Notes: generated from the letters alone by a model not told the origin. A stretch of 64,000 nt of DNA from Acidovorax sp. YS12 (GCA_021496925.1 CP053915.1:2817501-2881500), one strand, 5' to 3'; numbered from the stretch's first letter, positions 35,169 to 43,424 are shown. Numbers and translations are program-made.

Positions 35169-35744
35169 ATGCAGCAGCCCCGCTACGACCGTTTTTCCGT
35201 TTTCCTGCACTGGCTCATGGCCGTGCTGATCGTGGGGCAGATCGCCCTGGGCCTGTGGATGACCGGACTGCCCAAGGACGGCAGCGGCCTGCGCGCGGCG
35301 TGGTTCAACGTGCACAAGTCATGGGGCATGGTGCTGTGCCTGCTCATCGCCGTGCGCCTGGCCTGGGCGCTGCTGCGCCCGCGCGTGGCGCCGCCGCCCG
35401 GGGCACGCGCCCTGCAGGCGCTGGCCGCGGGCGCCCACCGGCTGCTGTACGCGCTGATGCTGGTGCTGCCCTGGTCGGGGTTCTTCGGCTCGGTGTTTTC
35501 CGGCTATCCCATCCGCTTCTTCGGCATGCCGCTGCCCAAGATGGCCAGCCGCTGGGACGGCGCCAAGGAGCTGTTCAGCAACGTGCACCAGTGGGCCGCC
35601 GCCGCGCTGGTGCTGCTCGTGGCACTGCATGTGCTGGCCTTCCTGTACCACCAGTGCATCGTGAAGGACGCCCTGCTGCAGCGCATGCGCTGGCCGCGGC
35701 GCTGTGCGCGCAACACCTGTTCCACAGTGCAACACTTTTCGTGA
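35169..35744 (+). CDS. Cytochrome b561-family membrane protein
   Basis: A 191 aa four-helix, haem b-binding membrane protein of the bacterial b561 type, moving electrons between quinone pool and periplasm. It shows RYDRFSVFLHWLMAVLIVGQ (haem histidine), VHKSWGMVLCLLIAVRLAWA, FGMPLPKMASRWDGAKELFS and VHQWAAAALVLLVALHVLAF with paired histidines. ATG at 35169 with AGGAGG seven bases ahead, 34 nt behind the activator gene. The C-terminal RRCARNTCSTVQHF is an unusual cysteine-containing tail. Confidence 0.88.
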   Translation: MQQPRYDRFSVFLHWLMAVLIVGQIALGLWMTGLPKDGSGLRAAWFNVHKSWGMVLCLLIAVRLAWALLRPRVAPPPGARALQALAAGAHRLLYALMLVLPWSGFFGSVFSGYPIRFFGMPLPKMASRWDGAKELFSNVHQWAAAALVLLVALHVLAFLYHQCIVKDALLQRMRWPRRCARNTCSTVQHFS

Positions 35745-35795
35745 CACCTGCGCGGCATGTGTTCCATACGCCGCGACACCACCGGAGAATCAACC

Positions 35796-36590
35796 ATGGC
35801 AAAACGCCGCAATGTGCTGCTGGCGGGCTTGTGGGGCATGGCGGCCCACGCCGCGCGCGCTGCCACGCAAGACCCCGCGGGGAGCGACCCGCTGGGCTCG
35901 CCACAATGGCCGGACCTGCGCCGGAAATACACCCAGGACGCCCCCTTGCGCTTCACCGACGCGGTGCTGGTGCGCACGCCCGCGTTCGCCGACGACGCGC
36001 TCAACGTGCCGCTGCAGATCGACGCCCGGGCGCTGCAGGCAGTCGGCGGAGGCATCGCGCGCATGCTCGTCATCGCCGACCGCAACCCGATCCGCGAAGT
36101 CCTGGCGTTCGAGCCGCTGCAGGCCCTGCCCCTGCTGGCGCTGCGCATCCGGCTGGAGCAGGCCTCGCCGGTGCGCTGCCTGGTGCAGACGCGCGACGGG
36201 CATTGGCACGCGGGCGGGGCCATGGCGCAGGCCGCGGGCGGCGGGTGCACGGTGCCCGGCGTGACGCGCGCCGACGGTTCGTGGAGCAAGACGCTGAACC
36301 AGGTGCATGCGCGCTTCTTCGGCAACCTCGCCGACGGCACGCGGCGCCTGCGCGTGCAGATCATGCACCCCATGGACACCGGCCTGGTGGCCGGCGTGCC
36401 CGCGCTGTACATCGAGCAGCTCGAACTGCAGGACGCCGCGCAGCAGCCCTGGTGGCGCATGCAATTGCACGAGCCGGTGTCGGAAAACCCCCTGCTCACC
36501 GTCGAGATGCCGCTGCAAGGGCCGAAGGCGTTCCGCCTGCTCGGCCAGGACAACAACGGCAACCGCATCGATGCCGAGGTGCGGGCATGA
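35796..36590 (+). CDS. Quinoprotein-dehydrogenase-associated SoxYZ-like carrier
   Basis: A 264 aa exported protein (signal peptide MAKRRNVLLAGLWGMAAHAA) fusing a SoxY-like N-terminal half with a SoxZ-like C-terminal half. Such fusions are known beside PQQ alcohol dehydrogenases, where their job is unresolved. The SoxY part ends near residue 155 in AAGGGCTVPG, whose cysteine resembles the carrier cysteine of SoxY. The SoxZ-like part contains FGNLADGTRRLRVQIMHPMD and ENPLLTVEMPLQGPKAFRLL. ATG at 35796 with GGAG upstream. Overlaps the next gene by 4 nt. Confidence 0.85.
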   Translation: MAKRRNVLLAGLWGMAAHAARAATQDPAGSDPLGSPQWPDLRRKYTQDAPLRFTDAVLVRTPAFADDALNVPLQIDARALQAVGGGIARMLVIADRNPIREVLAFEPLQALPLLALRIRLEQASPVRCLVQTRDGHWHAGGAMAQAAGGGCTVPGVTRADGSWSKTLNQVHARFFGNLADGTRRLRVQIMHPMDTGLVAGVPALYIEQLELQDAAQQPWWRMQLHEPVSENPLLTVEMPLQGPKAFRLLGQDNNGNRIDAEVRA

Positions 36591-37570
36591 AGACACTGAA
36601 TACCCTTTTCATCGCGCTGGCCTGCTGCATGCCTGCTATGGCGCAGCCCACGGGGACGGCGCCCGACACCGCCCGCCTGGACTACCGCCTGCAGCCACGC
36701 CAGATCGCCCCCGGCACCTGGGTGATCGAAGGCGCGGTGGCCGACTTCCTGCCCGCCAACGGCTGCAACATCATCAACACCGCGTTCATCGCCACGGGCG
36801 ATGGCGTCATCGTCATCAACACCGGACCCTCGCGCCTGTATGGCGAGCAGCAGCGCCGCGCCATAGCCGCAACCCTTGCCGCCGTCACGCCGCAGCCGGT
36901 GCGCAGGGTGCTCAACCTCAACCTGCACCCCGACTATTTCTTCGGCAACCAGGCGTGGGACGGCGTGCCAACGCAGGCCCTGGCCGGCAGCATCGCCGGC
37001 ATGCAGGCCGAGGGCGAGAGCTATGCAGACAACCTGTACCGCCTGTGCGGCGGCTGGATGCGGGGCACGCAAGCCACCCCGGCGCGCCAGGCGCTGGAGC
37101 CCGGCAGCTTCACGCTGGGCAATCACCGCCTGGAGCTGCGCCGCCTGCAGGGCCACACCGGGGACGACCTGGTGCTGCTCGACCACAGTACCGGCGTGCT
37201 GTTCGCCGGGGGCCTGGTGTTCGCCGACCGCGTGCCGACCACGCCGCACGCCGATCCGGCGCAATGGCTGCACACCCTGGACCTGCTCGCGCAATGGCAG
37301 CGCCAGGGGCAATTCAAGCAGCTCGTGCCCAGCCACGGGCCGGTGGACCAGGGGCTGCAAGGCATCGCCCAGACGCGCGACTGGCTGCGCTGGCTGACGG
37401 GCTGGATGCAGGACAGCGCGCAGCAGGGGCTGGACCTGAGCGAGCTGCTGCGCATGCCCGTACCCGAACGGTTCGCCGGCTGGGCCGCGCAGCCCGCCGA
37501 GCTGCACCGCAGCCTGGCGCAGTGGTATCCGGCCTACGAGCGGCGGGCGCTGCAGCCGGCGGTGCCGTGA
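36587..37570 (+). CDS. Quinoprotein-relay zinc metallohydrolase (MBL fold)
   Basis: A 327 aa exported metallo-beta-lactamase-fold protein of the quinoprotein relay group. Signal peptide about residues 1-19 (ACCMPAMAQ). Metal-site segments: LNLNLHPDYFFGNQAWDGVP, LQGHTGDDLVLLDHSTGVLF and VPSHGPVDQG. The first motif is HPDxxxGN rather than the full HxHxDH, as in other members of this group. ATG at 36587 overlaps the stop of the SoxYZ-like gene (ATGA), so the two work together. The substrate is unknown. Confidence 0.85.
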   Translation: MKTLNTLFIALACCMPAMAQPTGTAPDTARLDYRLQPRQIAPGTWVIEGAVADFLPANGCNIINTAFIATGDGVIVINTGPSRLYGEQQRRAIAATLAAVTPQPVRRVLNLNLHPDYFFGNQAWDGVPTQALAGSIAGMQAEGESYADNLYRLCGGWMRGTQATPARQALEPGSFTLGNHRLELRRLQGHTGDDLVLLDHSTGVLFAGGLVFADRVPTTPHADPAQWLHTLDLLAQWQRQGQFKQLVPSHGPVDQGLQGIAQTRDWLRWLTGWMQDSAQQGLDLSELLRMPVPERFAGWAAQPAELHRSLAQWYPAYERRALQPAVP

Positions 37571-37573
37571 AGC

Positions 37574-37648
37574 GATTGCTCCTTATTCAATAGCTGCCAG
37601 CGCTTTCTGGACGGGCGCTGGCAGCCATTTTTGCTGGTCATAGCAATC
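37574..37648. repeat. Palindromic repeat, family A (copy 8), bidirectional terminator position
   Basis: Perfect 11-bp arms GCTGCCAGCGC (37593-37603) and GCGCTGGCAGC (37615-37625), followed on the plus strand by CATTTTTGC. Outer ATTGCT / AGCAAT pairs extend the symmetry. It lies between the convergent hydrolase and pedF genes and very probably ends transcription of the hydrolase operon. Confidence 0.85.
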
Positions 37649-38135
37649 ACTTCACGGAGTTCCGCCGATCCTCCAGGTAGGTGCGGATCGACCAGATCGC
37701 CTCCTGCGTCAAGGTGCCCTCGAAGGGCGGCATGTACACCCGCCCGTCGCGCGTGCGGCCGCGGCGCACCGTGCCGGCGTAGTAGTCGTCCATCTCCTGG
37801 TAGCACACCTTGGCCTTGGCGGCGTCGGCGTAGCCGGCGCATTCCTCGTCGAACTTGCGCAGGTCGGGCGCGATGCCGCCGGAGATGGCCTCCAGCCCAT
37901 GGCAGCGCGCGCAGTTCTGGTTGTAGGCCGAACTGCCGATGCGCAGCGCCTCCTTGTGCCCCTCGCCGCTGCTGTACGGGTTGGACTCGCGCCATTTCGT
38001 GCCGAGCTGGGGCAGGGTGCTGGTGTCCACGGCCTGGGGCACCACGTCGCCGTGCGCCATGGCGGCGGTGGCGCTGCAGGCCAGCGCCAGGGCCAGCAGG
38101 CCGCGCCGTGCCGGTACGAAGAAAGATTGCTGCAT
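37647..38135 (-). CDS. pedF: Cytochrome c550 PedF, electron acceptor of PQQ alcohol dehydrogenase
   Basis: Periplasmic monohaem cytochrome taking electrons from the divergently encoded PQQ dehydrogenase. The 162 aa precursor has a signal peptide ending at AAMA (residue 26) and the haem site CARCH (Cys75, Cys78, His79), with YMPPFEGTLTQEAIWSIRTY carrying the methionine ligand. ATG at 38135 with AGGAG upstream. A sigma-54-like promoter lies 41 nt upstream. A paralogue is encoded at 40976-41440. Confidence 0.9.
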   Translation of the reverse strand: MQQSFFVPARRGLLALALACSATAAMAHGDVVPQAVDTSTLPQLGTKWRESNPYSSGEGHKEALRIGSSAYNQNCARCHGLEAISGGIAPDLRKFDEECAGYADAAKAKVCYQEMDDYYAGTVRRGRTRDGRVYMPPFEGTLTQEAIWSIRTYLEDRRNSVK

Positions 38136-38175
38136 GGGTTGTCTCCTGATTATGGAAAAGGGATGAACCCGCTTG

Positions 38176-38191
38176 CGCAATTTGCATGCCA
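38176..38191 (-). promoter_or_regulatory. Sigma-54-like promoter of pedF
   Basis: On the minus strand TGGCAT-GCAAA-TTGCG: one change in the -24 element and an intact TTGC, ending 41 nt from the pedF ATG. It faces the promoter of the dehydrogenase gene across a 273-bp divergent region. Confidence 0.6.
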
Positions 38192-38345
38192 CCGCGCATG
38201 TGCCCTGGCACGGCGCCGCGCGCTGTCCCAGTTTGCGCCAGGGCGTGCCCGGCTGCTCCTGAAATGAACAGCCGGGCGGCGCGCTGCGCTCCACATTTGA
38301 ACGCAAGACGCGGCAAACCCCGGCGTACTGCTGCCAAAACCTTCT

Positions 38346-38361
38346 TGGCACGCCTCTTGCC
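38346..38361 (+). promoter_or_regulatory. Sigma-54 promoter of the PQQ alcohol dehydrogenase gene
   Basis: TGGCAC-GCCTC-TTGCC: both conserved elements perfect with exact 5-nt spacing, 48 nt before the ATG. The best sigma-54 promoter in the window and the strongest reason to link the AcoR-type activator to this cluster. Confidence 0.8.
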
Positions 38362-38408
38362 TCATTGCTGGCGTGATTCATCCACCACAACACAAGGAGA
38401 CAACCACC

Positions 38409-40298
38409 ATGTCCTCACCGGTATCCAAGCACCTGCGCCTGGGCAGCCTGGCCGCAGCCGCCGCCCTGGCGCTGACGGCCCAGGCCGCCAACGTCAAGCC
38501 CGTCACCTGGGAAGAAATCGCCAACGACCACAAGAGCACGGCGGACGTGCTGACCTACGGCCTGGGCCTGACGGCGCAGCGCTACAGCCCGGCCAAGACC
38601 CTGACCACCAAGAACGTCGCCGGCCTGGTGCCGGTGTGGAGCTACTCCTTCGGCGGCGAGAAGCAGCGCGGCCAGGAGGCGCAGGCGCTGATCCACGACG
38701 GCGTGATCTACGTCACCGCCTCGTACTCGCGCTTCGTGGCGCTGGACGCGCGCAGCGGCAAGCGCCTGTGGACCTACGAGCACCGCCTGCCCGAGGACAT
38801 CCGCCCCTGCTGCGACGTGGTCAACCGCGGCCCCGCCATCTATGGCGACAAGGTGTACTTCGGCACGCTGGACGCGCGCATCGTGGCGCTGGACCGCGCC
38901 ACCGGCAAGGTGGTGTGGAACGAGAAGTTCGGCGACCACAAGGTGGGCTACACCATGACCGGCGCGCCCTTCATCATCAAGGACCAGAAGACCGGCAAGG
39001 TGCTGCTGGTGCACGGCTCCTCGGGCGACGAATTCGGCGTGGTCGGCTACCTGTATGCGCGCGACCCCGACACCGGCAAGGAAGTCTGGGCGCGCCCCCT
39101 GGTCGAAGGCCACGTGGGCCGCCTGAACGGCCAGCCCAGCACGCCCACGGGCGACCCCAAGGCGCCGAGCTGGCCCAACGACCCGAACAGCCCCACCGGC
39201 AAGGCCGAGGCCTGGAGCCAGGGCGGCGGCGCGCCATGGCAGACGCCGTCGTTCGACGTGGAGACCAATACCATCGTCGTCGGCACCGGCAACCCCGCGC
39301 CCTGGAACACCTGGAAGCGCACCGCCAAGGGCGACGACCCGCGCAACTGGCCCAGCCTCTACACCTCGGGCCAGGCCTACATCGACCCGACGACCGGCGA
39401 CCTCAAGGGCTTCTTCTCGCACACGCCCAACGACGCCTGGGACTTCTCGGGCAACAACTCGGTGCTGCTGTTCGATTACAAGGACCAGAAGACCGGCAAG
39501 ACCGTCAAGGCCTCGGCCCACGCCGACCGCAACGGCTTCTTCTTCGTGACCGACCGCGAGAAGCTCGCCAAGAGCGACACCGGCCACCCCTGGAAGCAGG
39601 CCGCCATCATCAACGCCTGGCCGTTCGTCGATGGCATCACCTGGGCCAAGGGGTTCGACCTCAAGACCGGCCTGCCGATCGAGAACAACAACCGCCCGCC
39701 CGAGCCCAAGGAGGGCGAGGAAAAGGGCGAGAGCATCTTCGTCTCGCCGCCGTTCCTCGGCGGCACCAACTGGATGCCGATGAGCTACAGCCCCGACACG
39801 GGCCTGTTCTACATCCCGGCCAACCACTGGGCCATGGACTACTGGTCCGAGCACATCACCTACAAGCCCGGCGCGGCCTACCTGGGCCAGGGCTTCCGCA
39901 TCAAGAAGCTGCATGACGACCACGTGGGCACGCTGCGCGCCATCAACCCGCAGACCGGCAAGATCGAGTGGGAGCACAAGGAGCAGTTCCCGCTGTGGGC
40001 GGGCACGCTCACCACGGCCGGCGGCCTGCTCATCACCGGCACGTCCGACGGCTACGTGAAGGCCTTCGACGCCAAGAACGGCAAGGAGCTGTGGAAGTTC
40101 CAGACCGGCTCGGGCGTGGTCTCGGTGCCCGTGACCTGGGAGATGGACGGCGAGCAGTACGTGGCCATCCAGTCCGGCTATGGCGGCGCCGTGCCGCTGT
40201 GGGGCGGCGACATGGCCGAGCTGACCAAGCAGGTCTCGCAGGGCGGCTCCATGTGGGTGTTCAAGCTGCCCAAGGCGCAGAAGATGGCAGCCCAATAA
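38409..40298 (+). CDS. exaA: PQQ-dependent alcohol (ethanol/methanol) dehydrogenase, calcium type
   Basis: Periplasmic quinoprotein oxidising primary alcohols to aldehydes and passing electrons to cytochrome c550. The 629 aa precursor has a signal peptide to AQAA (residue 27) and an eight-bladed propeller with tryptophan-docking repeats (LDARSGKRLWTYE, LDRATGKVVWNEK, AFDAKNGKELWKFQ). The vicinal disulfide is Cys134-Cys135 (RPCCDVV). The catalytic aspartate is Asp345 in NDAWDFSGNNS. Position +2 is Ser347, not the second Asp that marks lanthanide-dependent enzymes, so calcium is expected. ATG at 38409 with AAGGAG upstream. First gene of a run through fccB. Confidence 0.95.
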   Translation: MSSPVSKHLRLGSLAAAAALALTAQAANVKPVTWEEIANDHKSTADVLTYGLGLTAQRYSPAKTLTTKNVAGLVPVWSYSFGGEKQRGQEAQALIHDGVIYVTASYSRFVALDARSGKRLWTYEHRLPEDIRPCCDVVNRGPAIYGDKVYFGTLDARIVALDRATGKVVWNEKFGDHKVGYTMTGAPFIIKDQKTGKVLLVHGSSGDEFGVVGYLYARDPDTGKEVWARPLVEGHVGRLNGQPSTPTGDPKAPSWPNDPNSPTGKAEAWSQGGGAPWQTPSFDVETNTIVVGTGNPAPWNTWKRTAKGDDPRNWPSLYTSGQAYIDPTTGDLKGFFSHTPNDAWDFSGNNSVLLFDYKDQKTGKTVKASAHADRNGFFFVTDREKLAKSDTGHPWKQAAIINAWPFVDGITWAKGFDLKTGLPIENNNRPPEPKEGEEKGESIFVSPPFLGGTNWMPMSYSPDTGLFYIPANHWAMDYWSEHITYKPGAAYLGQGFRIKKLHDDHVGTLRAINPQTGKIEWEHKEQFPLWAGTLTTAGGLLITGTSDGYVKAFDAKNGKELWKFQTGSGVVSVPVTWEMDGEQYVAIQSGYGGAVPLWGGDMAELTKQVSQGGSMWVFKLPKAQKMAAQ

Positions 40299-40310
40299 GC
40301 TGCCGCCCCG

Positions 40311-40345
40311 CTCCCCTTCCTGCCCGCCCAGCGGCAGGAGGGGGG
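40311..40345 (+). terminator. Hairpin between exaA and the pentapeptide gene
   Basis: CCCCTTCCTGCC and GGCAGGAGGGG pair with one bulged T, 12 nt behind the exaA stop. No T-run. It may reduce read-through from the highly expressed dehydrogenase into the downstream genes. Confidence 0.45.
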
Positions 40346-40378
40346 TCCACGAACCTCTCTCGCAGCCGCCCCCTCACC

Positions 40379-40972
40379 ATGAAGAACCTTCTCACCCGCT
40401 TCACCCTGGCAGGGGTGGCCTGCCTGGCCTGGGCCGGCAGCGCGCCGGCGCAGCCCGCCGCGCCGGACGAACCCCTGGTCGTCAACGGCTGCCCCATCTG
40501 GCCCTACACGCGCTGCCCCGGCGCCGACCTGCGCCACGCCAGCCTGGTGGGCGCGAACCTGGTCGGTGCCGATCTGCGCGGCGCCGACCTGACGCGCGCC
40601 GACCTGCGCGGCGCCAACCTCTCGGCCGCCGACCTGGAAGGCGCCAACCTCACCGGCGCGCGCCTGTCCAAGGCCTCGGCGGCCAATGCCGACTTCAAGA
40701 ACGCCCGCTTCATCGGCACCGACCTGGAGAGCGCGCGCCTGATGCGCTCGGACTTCTCCGGCGCCGTGTTCGACGGCGCCAGCCTGGAGATGGCGCGCCT
40801 GAACCACGCCTGGTTCGTCGGCACGCGCTTCATCGCCAGCGACCTGCAGGAGACCAAGTTCGTCGCCACCAACCTGACGAACGCCGTGTTCGAAGGCAAC
40901 CACGTGCTCTACACCCTGGTGTCCGAGTCCCAGCTGCAAGGCTGCAAGGGCTGCCGCGCCGATTGGAGATAA
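40379..40972 (+). CDS. Exported pentapeptide-repeat protein
   Basis: A 197 aa protein with a signal peptide (residues 1-25, LAGVACLAWAGSAPAQ) and about 24 A(D/N)LxX pentapeptides from residue 50 on (GADLRHASLVGANLVGADLR). These form a right-handed quadrilateral helix. Two cysteine pairs flank the repeats (NGCPIWPYTRCPG near 40-50 and QGCKGCRADWR at the end), consistent with periplasmic disulfides capping the helix. ATG at 40379. It lies between the PQQ dehydrogenase and a cytochrome and ends 3 nt before the latter. Role unknown; a scaffold for the redox proteins is possible. Confidence 0.88.
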   Translation: MKNLLTRFTLAGVACLAWAGSAPAQPAAPDEPLVVNGCPIWPYTRCPGADLRHASLVGANLVGADLRGADLTRADLRGANLSAADLEGANLTGARLSKASAANADFKNARFIGTDLESARLMRSDFSGAVFDGASLEMARLNHAWFVGTRFIASDLQETKFVATNLTNAVFEGNHVLYTLVSESQLQGCKGCRADWR

Positions 40973-40975
40973 GCC

Positions 40976-41440
40976 ATGCCCCTCCCCGCTTTCCTGACAC
41001 CCGCCGCGTGGCTGCTCGGCATGGGCCTGGCTCTGAACGCACAGGCCATCGAGCGCGTCGCCCCGCAGGTCGATACCTCGGCGCTGCCCGCGCAGGCCCG
41101 CACCTGGGCCGAGCCCAACCCCCTGCGCGGCGACGCGCAGGCCATCGCCATCGGGCAGGCCGCCTTCAACCAGAGCTGCGCCAAGTGCCATGGCGAGAAC
41201 GCCAACGGCGCGCGCTCTCCTGCGCCGGACCTGCGGCGCCTGGGCACGCGCTGCAAGCGCATTGCGGACGACGCCCTGCGCCAGCGCTGCCTGGGCGATG
41301 CCGATGCGTTCTTCATCAAATCGGTGCGCTACGGCAAGCAGAAGTTCGGCATCGTCCACATGCCGCCCTGGGAGGGCGTGGTCGGCCCGGAGCTGGCCTG
41401 GGCGCTGCGCAGCTACGTGGAAACCGTGCCTTTGAAGTAA
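40976..41440 (+). CDS. Cytochrome c550 (PedF paralogue)
   Basis: A 154 aa periplasmic monohaem cytochrome with signal peptide (to NAQA, residue 24) and haem motif CAKCH (Cys68, Cys71, His72). It aligns with PedF at the mature N-terminus (VDTSALPAQARTWAEPNPLR against VDTSTLPQLGTKWRESNPYS) and at HMPPWEGVVGPELAWALRSY. It is therefore a second acceptor for the same or another quinoprotein. ATG at 40976. Confidence 0.88.
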   Translation: MPLPAFLTPAAWLLGMGLALNAQAIERVAPQVDTSALPAQARTWAEPNPLRGDAQAIAIGQAAFNQSCAKCHGENANGARSPAPDLRRLGTRCKRIADDALRQRCLGDADAFFIKSVRYGKQKFGIVHMPPWEGVVGPELAWALRSYVETVPLK

Positions 41441-41492
41441 AAACCACACCAAACCCTTATGCAGCAAGCGCCAGCAGCTATAAAAAATAAAG
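41441..41492. repeat. Palindromic intergenic repeat, family A (copy 9, half)
   Basis: Only the right half is well kept (CTTATGCAGCAAGCGCCAGC then AGCTATAAAAAATAA); the left CCAGCGCTT is missing. Located between the cytochrome and pqqD. Confidence 0.6.
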
Positions 41493-41529
41493 CATCGGCA
41501 CCGGCGGGACACCACCGGGGAGGCCCGCC

Positions 41530-41808
41530 ATGAACTTCGACGCCGCCCTGCACGCGCCCGCGCTGCCCCACCTCTCGCGCCGCCTGCGCCTGCAGTACGA
41601 GAGTGCGCAAACGCGCTGGGTGCTGCGCGACCCCGAAGGCACCGTGCAGCTCAACGACAGCGCCGCCGAGATCCTGCGCCGCTGCGACGGGCGCCACACC
41701 GTGGCCGACATCGTCAGCGAACTCGAAGCGCTGTTCGACACCCAGGGCATCGCCCCCCAGGTGCGCGCGCTGATCGCCGAGGGCACGCGCCGTGGCTGGC
41801 TCGACTGA
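41530..41808 (+). CDS. pqqD: PqqD-family peptide-binding protein (no other pqq synthesis gene visible)
   Basis: PqqD binds the PqqA precursor peptide and presents it to the radical-SAM enzyme PqqE in PQQ synthesis. The 92 aa protein matches in length and pattern: RLRLQYESAQTRWVLRDPEG, VQLNDSAAEILRRCDGRHTV, ADIVSELEALFD and a GWL end (RRGWLD). ATG at 41530 with GGGGAGG eight bases ahead. No pqqA, B, C or E is in this window. Its end overlaps the next cytochrome gene by 17 nt. It may serve pqq genes elsewhere or be a PqqD-like protein with another job. Confidence 0.85.
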   Translation: MNFDAALHAPALPHLSRRLRLQYESAQTRWVLRDPEGTVQLNDSAAEILRRCDGRHTVADIVSELEALFDTQGIAPQVRALIAEGTRRGWLD

Positions 41809-42130
41809 CGGCCCGCGCTGGCTCGCCGCCTGCGCCCTGCTGTGGCTGCAGCCCGGCGCCGCCCAGACCTTGCCCCCCGTGAGCGCGCAGGACACGGCGC
41901 TGCTGGCCGCCGCCTGCGTCACCTGCCATGGCCCGGGCGGGCGCGGCGCGGGCAGCATTCCCGGCCTGCGCGGGCGCGGCAGTGCCTTCCTGCTGGCGCG
42001 CATGCAGGCCTTCCAGTCCGGGCCGGCCGCCGGCGCCACGGTCATGCCGCTGCTGATGCAGGGCTATGACACAGCCCAGATGCAGGCCCTGGCCCAGTGG
42101 TTCGCACGCCCGCAGGACGCGAAGCCGTGA
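41792..42130 (+). CDS. Monohaem cytochrome c, FccA-like partner of the sulfide dehydrogenase flavoprotein
   Basis: A 112 aa exported cytochrome (signal peptide to GAAQ, residue 25) with haem motif CVTCH (Cys42, Cys45, His46) and the distal ligand region TVMPLLMQGYDTAQMQALAQ. The start is GTG at 41792 inside pqqD. The stop overlaps the FccB start (TGATG), so it is the haem subunit of a flavocytochrome c. Confidence 0.85.
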   Translation: MAGSTDGPRWLAACALLWLQPGAAQTLPPVSAQDTALLAAACVTCHGPGGRGAGSIPGLRGRGSAFLLARMQAFQSGPAAGATVMPLLMQGYDTAQMQALAQWFARPQDAKP

Positions 42131-43410
42131 TGGCGCCGCTGCCCCGCCGCCAGTTCCTGCTCGGCGCCGCCGGGCTGGCGGCCACCGCGCTCACCCCCGC
42201 GCTCGTGCGCGCACAGGCCGCCAGCGCGCGCGTGGTGGTGGTCGGCGGCGGCTTTGGCGGCGCCACGGTGGCGCGCTACCTGCGCACCTGGGCGCCGCAG
42301 GTCCAGGTCACGCTGGTCGAGCCCGCGCGGCGCTTCGCCACCTGCCCGTTCTCCAACCACTACCTGGCGGGGCTGCGCGGCTGGGACAGCATCGTCCACG
42401 GCTACGGCGGCCTGCGCGCGGCGGGCGTGCACGTCATCCACGCGCAGGCCGACGGCGTGGACGCCGCCGCGCGCACGCTGCGCCTGCACACGGGCCAGAC
42501 ACTGCGCTGGGACCGCCTGGTGCTCTCGCCCGGCGTGGACATGCGCTGGGACGCGCTCGAAGGCTACGGCGAAGCCGCCGCCGCGCACGCCCCCCATGCC
42601 TGGAAGGCGGGCCCGCAAACCCGGCTGCTGCGCCGCCAATTGCAGGCCATGCCCGACGGCGGCGTGTTCGTGATGGCCATTCCCGACAACCCGTTCCGCT
42701 GCCCGCCAGGGCCCTACGAACGCGCCAGCCTGGTCGCGCACTACCTGCGCCGGCACAAGCCGCGCAGCAAGGTGCTGCTGCTGGACGCGAAGAACAATTT
42801 CTCGAAGAAGGAGCTGTTCCTGCAGGGCTGGCAGTCCCTGTACGGCGGCATGGTCGAGTGGGTCAGCCTGGCCCGCGACGGCCAGGTGGTGCGCGTGGAC
42901 GCGCAGGCGCTGGAGGTGGAGACCCTCTTTGGCGAACGCCACCGCGCCGACGTGCTCAACGTCATCCCGCCGCAGAAGGCGGGCTTCATCGCCGCGCGCG
43001 CTGGCGTGGTGGACGCCAGCGGCTGGGCCCCCGTGTACGGCGAAGACTTCGCGTCGCGGCAGGTGCCCGGCGTCCACGTGCTGGGCGACGCGGCGCTGGC
43101 CGGGCCGATCCCGAAGTCCGGCTTCGCCGCCAACAACCAGGGCAAGGTGGTGGCCGCGGCCATCGCCGCCGCGCTGACGGGCCGGGCCGCGCCCACGGCC
43201 TGGTATGCCAACACCTGCTACAGCCTGCTGGCGCCGGGCTACGGCATCTCGGTGGCGGGGGTGTACCGCGCGCAGCAGGGGCGCATCGCCGATCTGCCGC
43301 ACAGCGTGGGCGTGAGCCCGCTGGATGCCCCGCCCGCGCACCGCGCCGCCGAGGCGCGCCACGGCGCGGCCTGGTACGCCGCGATCAGCCAGGACATCTG
43401 GGGCCGCTGA
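42130..43410 (+). CDS. fccB: Flavocytochrome c sulfide dehydrogenase flavoprotein (FccB)
   Basis: FAD protein oxidising sulfide or polysulfide and reducing its cytochrome partner. The 426 aa precursor has a twin-arginine-type leader (RRQFLLGAAGLAATALTPAL) and the dinucleotide-binding motif VVVVGGGFGGATVARYL. All three functional cysteines of the Allochromatium enzyme are kept: Cys72 (FATCPFSN, flavin attachment) and the redox pair Cys191 (PFRCPPGPYERAS) and Cys363 (ANTCYSLLAPGYG). ATG at 42130. It is surprising at the end of an alcohol-oxidation operon. No sox genes other than the SoxYZ-like fusion are present. Confidence 0.9.
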   Translation: MAPLPRRQFLLGAAGLAATALTPALVRAQAASARVVVVGGGFGGATVARYLRTWAPQVQVTLVEPARRFATCPFSNHYLAGLRGWDSIVHGYGGLRAAGVHVIHAQADGVDAAARTLRLHTGQTLRWDRLVLSPGVDMRWDALEGYGEAAAAHAPHAWKAGPQTRLLRRQLQAMPDGGVFVMAIPDNPFRCPPGPYERASLVAHYLRRHKPRSKVLLLDAKNNFSKKELFLQGWQSLYGGMVEWVSLARDGQVVRVDAQALEVETLFGERHRADVLNVIPPQKAGFIAARAGVVDASGWAPVYGEDFASRQVPGVHVLGDAALAGPIPKSGFAANNQGKVVAAAIAAALTGRAAPTAWYANTCYSLLAPGYGISVAGVYRAQQGRIADLPHSVGVSPLDAPPAHRAAEARHGAAWYAAISQDIWGR

Positions 43411-43424
43411 CCCTCAGAACGTGT

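Noticed and set aside
41441..41529. pqqA precursor peptide gene before pqqD
   Set aside because: No small frame with the Glu-x-x-x-Tyr core of PqqA was found; the space is mostly a repeat half-copy.
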